From contig OZ244725.1 of the NCBI GenBank assembly GCA_965219305.1, positions 4,154,001-4,218,000 of the forward strand: a stretch of DNA of 64,000 bases, read 5' to 3'. The DNA comes from DATHTS01 sp965219305. Its GTDB lineage: Bacteria > Acidobacteriota > Blastocatellia > Pyrinomonadales > Pyrinomonadaceae. The notes beneath the pieces were generated by a model. That model saw nothing but the letters and a program-made list of their open reading frames with translations. It was not told the origin of the DNA and made no database searches. A program made the position numbers and the translations under genes. This document shows positions 59,283 to 64,000 of the stretch, piece after piece (the first letter of the stretch is position 1; the number at the start of each line of letters is the position of its first letter).

Positions 59283-59489
59283 TTAAAACCGGAGCATATT
59301 GAAATTAGGTTTTAGAAAAATTATTCCTAAAACGGCAATTATCAGAATGCCGATAAAGATTTGAAATGAAAGCGTAATTAAAACGTTGAAATTTGAGATT
59401 TGATTAAAAATAATCGAATGATGAACTAGAATCAAATCCGCCAAAAGTAATAAAAATAAAATTGCGGCAATCGTAAATTTTCTCGACAT
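59283..59489 (-). CDS. Small two-helix membrane protein
   Basis: A 68-residue protein with two long hydrophobic segments (about residues 7-24 and 36-60), MSRKF start and a short polar connection. GAGG precedes the ATG. It converges with the YggU gene 9 bp away. Family not recognised. Confidence 0.55.
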   Translation of the reverse strand: MSRKFTIAAILFLLLLADLILVHHSIIFNQISNFNVLITLSFQIFIGILIIAVLGIIFLKPNFNMLRF

Positions 59490-59655
59490 AATATTTTAAG
59501 ACCTCGCGTAAATCGTCTTTATTTAAACAATGAGAAATTACAGGAAAGTAAAATGCGGTTTAATTTTTTCTGAATAAATGTAATTGGACGAAAAAAACGC
59601 GGCGTGTTATATTTCATAATTGATTTAGACTCAACAAATTCAAGGAAAAATAATT

Positions 59656-60393
59656 ATGTCGGGACATTCAAAATGGCACACTATTAAACATAAAAAAGGC
59701 GCAATTGATGCCAAGCGCGGAAAGGTTTTTACAAAACTTATCAAAGAGATCACGGTCGCTTCGCGTGACGGCGGCGGCGATGTTGATATGAATCCGCGTC
59801 TGCGAAAAGCGGTTTCCGATGCGAAATCGGAAAATATGCCGAACGATACGATTGACCGCGCCATCAAACGCGGAACGGGCGAACTCGAAGGCGTAAATTA
59901 TGAAGAAATAACTTACGAAGGTTATGGTCCGAACGGCGTGGCGGTTTTGATCGAAACGATGACTGATAATCGAAACCGGACGGTTGCCGAAATTCGCCAT
60001 CTTTTCTCGAAAAACGGCGGAAATTTGGGCGAGAGTAATTCCGTAGCGTGGATGTTCGACAGAAAAGGTTATATCGTCATTGATAAAGAGGCAAAATCTG
60101 AAGAAGAACTTTTCGAAATCGCCATCGAAGCCGGTGCGGAAGATTTAAAAGACGAAGAAGACGTATTTGAAATCTACACCGACCCAGACAATTTCGATGC
60201 AGTTACCGATGCGATAAAAAATGCCGGAATTACACCGCAACTTGCTGAAATTTCGATGATTCCGCAAACTTACATTCACCTCGAATCGGCAGATGCCAAG
60301 CAAATGCTTAAACTTTACGAAGCGATTGACGATCAGGACGACGTGCAGAAAGTTTACGCCAATTTCGATATTGACGAAAGCGATATGGAATAA
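59656..60393 (+). CDS. YebC/PmpR-family regulator
   Basis: A 245-residue protein of typical YebC length. MSGHSKWHTIKHKKGAIDAKRGKVFTKLIKEI and NMPNDTIDRAIKRGTGE, GPNGVAVLIETMTDNRNRTVAEIRHLFSKNGGNLGE are diagnostic. YebC proteins act as DNA-binding regulators or on ribosomes at polyproline stretches. AAGGAAA is the ribosome site. It precedes ruvC, as in many genomes. Confidence 0.96.
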   Translation: MSGHSKWHTIKHKKGAIDAKRGKVFTKLIKEITVASRDGGGDVDMNPRLRKAVSDAKSENMPNDTIDRAIKRGTGELEGVNYEEITYEGYGPNGVAVLIETMTDNRNRTVAEIRHLFSKNGGNLGESNSVAWMFDRKGYIVIDKEAKSEEELFEIAIEAGAEDLKDEEDVFEIYTDPDNFDAVTDAIKNAGITPQLAEISMIPQTYIHLESADAKQMLKLYEAIDDQDDVQKVYANFDIDESDME

Positions 60394-60399
60394 CTCAAT

Positions 60400-60475
60400 A
60401 TGGATTTTAAATTTTGGATTTTGGATTTGAAGAAAACGCCAAAAAAATTGAAATCTGAAATCTGCAATCTAAATT
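60400..60475. repeat. AAATTTTGGATT-word spacer between yebC and ruvC
   Basis: ATTTTAAATTTTGGATTTTG (60403-60425) faces AAATCTGAAATCTGCAATCT (60450-60469), a loose inverted arrangement. Same word family as 9311 and 40340. Confidence 0.7.
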
Positions 60476-60477
60476 AA

Positions 60478-60984
60478 ATGATAGTTTTAGGCATTGATCC
60501 CGGAAGTGAAACATTGGGTTGGGGCGTTGTCGAAGGCGCGGCGTTAAAATACAGCCTCGTTGATTTCGGGACTGTTAAATCTTCACCGCGCCAGAATTTT
60601 TCAAAGAGAGTTTTGAAGATCGGCGACGGCGTAGCCGATGTAATCTGGAAATATAAACCCGATGTCATCTCGATTGAGGAAGCGTTTTATGCGAAAAACG
60701 TAAAAGTCGCGCTGAAACTCGGACAAGTTCGCGGCGTTGTTCTCTATCTGGGCGAAAAGGCAGGTTTGGAAGTCGCCGAATATAGCGCGAGACTTGTCAA
60801 GCAAACCGTCGTCGGTTACGGAAACGCCGAAAAACATCAGGTTCAGGAAATGGTTAAACTTCTATTGAGAATGAAAACCGTCCCGCAGCCGCACGATGCC
60901 GCCGATGCGCTGGCAATTTCGATTTGCCATTTTCATCACGCCGGAGTTCAAAATCGAATCAATAAAGCCAAACTCAAAAGTTGA
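60478..60984 (+). CDS. ruvC: Holliday-junction resolvase RuvC
   Basis: A 168-residue RuvC. Catalytic Asp7 in LGIDPGSETLGWG, Glu in ISIEEAFYAKNVKVALKLGQVRGV, and Asp pair in PQPHDAADALAISICH. Resolves recombination intermediates. Begins directly after the repeat spacer with no obvious Shine-Dalgarno. Confidence 0.97.
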   Translation: MIVLGIDPGSETLGWGVVEGAALKYSLVDFGTVKSSPRQNFSKRVLKIGDGVADVIWKYKPDVISIEEAFYAKNVKVALKLGQVRGVVLYLGEKAGLEVAEYSARLVKQTVVGYGNAEKHQVQEMVKLLLRMKTVPQPHDAADALAISICHFHHAGVQNRINKAKLKS

Positions 60985-61101
60985 GGCATAAATTAATCTC
61001 AAAATTACTTTCAGACATTTTTCTGTTGACATAAAAGCCGATTTAAATAATAATGTTTGTCAATTACAGAAAAATCTACTCCTGAGAGGTGTAAAACGTT
61101 T

Positions 61102-61872
61102 ATGAAAAGAATAGTTTTTCTCTTTACATTTTTTGCATTGTTATTTTCCGGCTTAGAAATTAATGCACAAAGACCGCGTCCAAGAATCAACAAAAATCCG
61201 AAACCGCCGGTTTCCGAAATAAAAGAAGACGGCAATAAAGCGATTGTGATAGACAATCGGCTGTCCGTTTTGCTCGCCGAACCGAGTCTTTTCGCCCGAC
61301 CGATTCAAAGAATGCGGGTAGGCAGAGAAGTTTTGATTTTAGGCGAGAAAAAAGCCGACGGCGTTTCTTTTTATCAAGTTTCCGTGCCGCCCGCCAGTTT
61401 CGGTTGGGTGCAGTCTGAATCGGTCGTCAACGTTTATCGTCGAAGTGAAGATGTGAGAATCGTCAAATTGATTCAGGCTTACGATGATTTTAAGAAAATC
61501 CAGTTGATGAAAATTTTCCTCGACTCATTTCCCGATTCCGCTTTTCGTCCCGCCGTCTTACTGTTGATGGGAGATTTGATGGAAGAACTTGCCGCTAAAG
61601 CCTCTAAGCGTGCCACTAACAGTCTTGACCGAAGCGAGATGGCAGCTTCCGGCGCACCGCTTCACAGTTTTTATTTGAGTTATAACTTTTTAGACCGTTA
61701 CCGGAAAATGGACATCGGATTTTTGTTTAATGTCGAAACGAAAACCATTCATTACGACGGCGCGACGTGGCAGGAAATCGTCAAAAAATATCCGAAATCG
61801 GACGAAGCGGTCGAAGCCGCAAAGCGTATTTTGGAACTTAAAGAAAAGATGAAAACTTCCATACAGCAATAA
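61102..61872 (+). CDS. Secreted SH3-like domain protein
   Basis: A 256-residue protein with a signal peptide (to about residue 21, EINAQ). A bacterial SH3-like region (about 45-105: LSVLLAEPSLFARPIQRMRVGREVLILGEKK...GWVQSESVV) precedes a helical domain with ILELKEKMK at the end. GAGAGGT lies upstream. Family unclear. Confidence 0.75.
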   Translation: MKRIVFLFTFFALLFSGLEINAQRPRPRINKNPKPPVSEIKEDGNKAIVIDNRLSVLLAEPSLFARPIQRMRVGREVLILGEKKADGVSFYQVSVPPASFGWVQSESVVNVYRRSEDVRIVKLIQAYDDFKKIQLMKIFLDSFPDSAFRPAVLLLMGDLMEELAAKASKRATNSLDRSEMAASGAPLHSFYLSYNFLDRYRKMDIGFLFNVETKTIHYDGATWQEIVKKYPKSDEAVEAAKRILELKEKMKTSIQQ

Positions 61873-61995
61873 AATTGACGATTTATAGATTAATTTGTTG
61901 ACAAAGTCTGTTTTGTAAAATGGTAAATGATCTTTTGCAATGTTACAATTAACTCGATTTTTGGTTATTAAAACATTGGAGAATTATATAAAAAA

Positions 61996-63210
61996 GTGAT
62001 TAATTTTGAATTAACGGAAGACCACATTGCACTGCAAAAAACGGTCAGAGAATTTTGTCAGGGCGAAGTTGCGCCATATATCAAAGAGTGGGATGAAAAA
62101 CAGCATTTTGAGTTAAGCATTTTCAAAAAGATGGGCGAACTCGGACTTCTCGGAGTTTGTATTCCCGAAGAATACGGCGGCGCGGGATTCGATTATATTT
62201 CGCTCGGTCTGGTCTGCGAAGAACTCGAAGCCTGCGACACGTTTATGCGCGTCGTGATGAGCGTCCATTGCGGTCTGAATTCTTTGTCTTTATTGACCTG
62301 GGGAACCGAAGAACAAAAACAAAAATATCTCGTTCCGCAGGCGAAAGGCGAAAAACTCGCCACATTCGGTTTGACCGAACCGAATGCCGGAAGCGACGTT
62401 ATCGGAATGCGCTCTTCTGCAAAACGCGACGGTGACGATTGGATCTTAAACGGCGAAAAAATGTGGATTTCGCTCGGAAATACGGCGGATAATTTTTTAT
62501 TTTTTTGTTGGACGGACGAAGAAAAACGCAAAAAACGCGATCATTCGGGAATGAGTTGTTTTATCATCGAGCGTTCGATGGAAGGTTTTTCGAGCGGAAG
62601 TTTGCACGGAAAAATGGGAATTCGCGCCGGAGATACGGGATATTTTACTTTGCAGGACGTTCGTGTTCCGCAGGAAAATATGCTCGGCAAAGAAGGCGAA
62701 GGTTTTAAAATTGCAATGTTTTCACTTGAAAACGGGCGTTACACGGTTGCGTCAGGCGCGACGGGCGTAATTCGGGCTTCGCGTGATGCTTCGGTTGAAT
62801 ACGCGAACACGCGAGAAGTTCAGGGAGAAAAAATCGCCAATTTCCAACTCGTCAAACAAAAAATCGCCGATATGCAGGCGGATTATGAAATGTGTCATCT
62901 ATTGTGGATGAAAGCCGGATGGTTGAAAAATATCGGCGAATCTTCGACAAAAGCGGCGAGTCTGGCGAAATGGCAGGCGACGGTTCGCTCGGAAAAAGCC
63001 GCTTCGATGGCGATTGAAGTTCACGGCGCAAACGGTTACACGAATGATTATCCGGTCGAGCGTTATTTGAGAAATTGTAAAGCCGCGATTATATATGAAG
63101 GAACGCGCGACATTCACACATTAATGCAGGCGGATTGGGCGTTAGGTTTGAAAAAAGAACCGAGCGCAAGAGTTTCACTTCCGGCTTTCAAGACGAAAGC
63201 CGCCGGGTAA
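61996..63210 (+). CDS. Acyl-CoA dehydrogenase
   Basis: A 404-residue FAD enzyme of fatty-acid or amino-acid catabolism. It shows GLTEPNAGSDV, NGEKMWISLG, and the C-terminal YEGTRDIHTLMQA where the Glu is the likely base. The start is GTG 61996. The YEGT position of Glu fits short-chain/glutaryl-type enzymes; substrate not certain. The first step upstream of hydroxyacyl dehydrogenase and thiolase. Confidence 0.95.
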   Translation: MINFELTEDHIALQKTVREFCQGEVAPYIKEWDEKQHFELSIFKKMGELGLLGVCIPEEYGGAGFDYISLGLVCEELEACDTFMRVVMSVHCGLNSLSLLTWGTEEQKQKYLVPQAKGEKLATFGLTEPNAGSDVIGMRSSAKRDGDDWILNGEKMWISLGNTADNFLFFCWTDEEKRKKRDHSGMSCFIIERSMEGFSSGSLHGKMGIRAGDTGYFTLQDVRVPQENMLGKEGEGFKIAMFSLENGRYTVASGATGVIRASRDASVEYANTREVQGEKIANFQLVKQKIADMQADYEMCHLLWMKAGWLKNIGESSTKAASLAKWQATVRSEKAASMAIEVHGANGYTNDYPVERYLRNCKAAIIYEGTRDIHTLMQADWALGLKKEPSARVSLPAFKTKAAG

Positions 63211-63218
63211 AATTTAAT

Positions 63219-63246
63219 TTTGCCGAAATAATTTATTTTTCGGCAA
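63219..63246 (+). terminator. Hairpin after the acyl-CoA dehydrogenase gene
   Basis: Arms TTGCCGAAA (63220-63228) and TTTCGGCAA (63238-63246), 9-base AT-rich loop, 9 bp past the stop. No T tract after it, so termination is not certain. Confidence 0.55.
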
Positions 63247-63350
63247 TTACAACCAGTAATTAGTAGCGATTTTCCCGCACGGTCGTATATTTGTCTGCCG
63301 CCTTTTGAAAATATCGGTCGCGGACAATTTACGGATTACTGGTTGTAATT
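63245..63350. repeat. Inverted-repeat element
   Basis: Perfect 16-bp arms AATTACAACCAGTAAT at 63245-63260 and complement at 63335-63350 enclose 74 bp that includes two related GGTCG-containing stretches. No gene. A palindromic intergenic element of unknown role. Confidence 0.75.
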
Positions 63351-63447
63351 TATCGCTTATCTAAACGAGATAAATCTTATTCGCCTTGCTTTTTTCAGTT
63401 ATTTAATTTTTAATAGCTTTAATCCCCGTAATATTAAAATTAGTCAT

Positions 63448-63475
63448 AATTTATGATGTTGCTGAATCATAAATT
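63448..63475. promoter_or_regulatory. Palindrome before the WecA/MraY-type gene
   Basis: AATTTATGAT (63448-63457) and ATCATAAATT (63466-63475) are perfect inverted copies, spaced by 8 bp, ending 11 bp before the ATG at 63487. Position and size fit an operator or a translation-blocking hairpin; not proven. Confidence 0.5.
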
Positions 63476-63486
63476 TTATAAACTCA

Positions 63487-64000
63487 ATGTTAGACTTTAT
63501 CCAAAATCCGATTTTAATTGCATTGATTAGTTTTGCAGTTTCTGTTGGTTTAACCTTTTTAGTTCGGGAATTCGCTCACAAAAAAGGCTTTGTTGCCAAA
63601 CCGAAAACTGATCGCTGGCACAAAAGACCGACGGCTTTGCTCGGCGGAGCCGCAATCTATCTGGCGACCATTTTAACAGTCATTTTATTTATTAAACCGC
63701 AAACCGAAACAATAGTCATTTTGTTCGGAAGTTCGATTATGTTTATCGTCGGTTTAATTGATGATATTCTGCAGATTAAACCTTACCAAAAACTCATCGG
63801 ACAATTTATCGGCTCGGCTTTAATTATCGGTTTCGGTCTGGTTTTGCCGTGGACGGACTTTGAAGTTTTAAATATCGCCATCACGTTTTTCTGGCTGATC
63901 GGAATTACAAACGCCATAAATTTGCTTGACAATATGGACGGTTTAGCGGCGGGCGTTTCTGCCATTGCCGCCGTAACATTAGCTATCGGTTTGGGCAGTT
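63487..64000 (+). CDS. WecA/TagO-type glycosyl-1-phosphate transferase, partial
   Basis: The first 171 residues of a polytopic membrane protein, cut by the window end. VAKPKTDRWHKRPTALLGG, VGLIDDILQIKP and NLLDNMDGLAAGV are the signatures of the MraY/WecA family, which joins sugar-1-phosphates to undecaprenyl phosphate. The HKRPTALLGG pattern fits WecA/TagO-like enzymes better than MraY. Confidence 0.9.
   Translation, partial: MLDFIQNPILIALISFAVSVGLTFLVREFAHKKGFVAKPKTDRWHKRPTALLGGAAIYLATILTVILFIKPQTETIVILFGSSIMFIVGLIDDILQIKPYQKLIGQFIGSALIIGFGLVLPWTDFEVLNIAITFFWLIGITNAINLLDNMDGLAAGVSAIAAVTLAIGLGS

Overview
The window reads as a chromosome segment of a free-living, Gram-negative-type aerobic bacterium, most likely an acidobacterium of the Blastocatellia/Pyrinomonas type. 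This is an inference from gene content: a group 1h (high-affinity) [NiFe]-hydrogenase with a NifU-like partner, archaeal/eukaryal-type prolyl-tRNA synthetase, a DAP-type MurE, long-form proline dehydrogenase, M16 peptidase pairs, Uma2, XisH/XisI and many dispersed palindromic spacers. No ribosomal RNA or phage is present. Almost all genes are housekeeping or metabolic and are tightly packed.

Layout. 1-5.9 kb: the end of a UbiD-family gene, an inactive/active M16 peptidase pair, 3-hydroxybutyryl-CoA dehydrogenase, and a lipoprotein paired with an L,D-transpeptidase-like protein. 6-12.1 kb: thiolase, a frameshifted nucleotidyltransferase, cytosine-deaminase-like protein, zinc-ribbon membrane protein, proline dehydrogenase and Uma2. 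12.2-19.7 kb: a complete minus-strand histidine operon, hisL(leader)-hisG-hisD-hisC-hisB-hisH-hisA-hisF-hisIE, with what looks like a ribosome-mediated attenuator in front of hisG. 20-26.3 kb: proS, a DUF2235-like hydrolase, stress protein, HD-GYP and STAS signalling proteins, a BtaB-like methyltransferase and QueD. 26.6-30.6 kb: the hydrogenase operon hhyS-hhyL-nifU-like-small acidic protein. 30.7-39.1 kb: methyltransferase, a dead VOC gene, PfkB kinase, FabI, LOG protein, CutA, M48 peptidase and a frameshifted gene. 39.1-46.4 kb: the clpX-clpP-tig proteostasis cluster headed by tRNA-Leu(UAG) and an HNH gene, then murE and murB. 46.4-52.3 kb: TPR protein, beta-helix secreted protein and a Na+/H+ antiporter. 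52.3-56.2 kb: an accessory patch with a decayed AKR/AraC pair, two xisH-xisI cassettes and a DUF4062 gene. 56.2-64 kb: pyrC, tRNA-Leu(CAG), yggS-yggT-yggU, yebC, ruvC, acyl-CoA dehydrogenase and the start of a WecA/MraY-type transferase.

The most unusual signals are (1) the histidine-rich leader peptide plus terminator upstream of hisG; (2) a class of intergenic elements built from 7-12 nt words repeated with small changes and arranged as inverted repeats, which fill the spacers of the his operon and several other junctions, sometimes overlapping stop codons and once apparently encoding part of a signal peptide; and (3) the 52.3-56.2 kb patch, where both XisH copies are broken while both XisI partners are open, next to a chimeric AraC/XisH deletion junction. 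Several genes carry single-base frameshifts, so sequence error must be excluded before biological decay is accepted.
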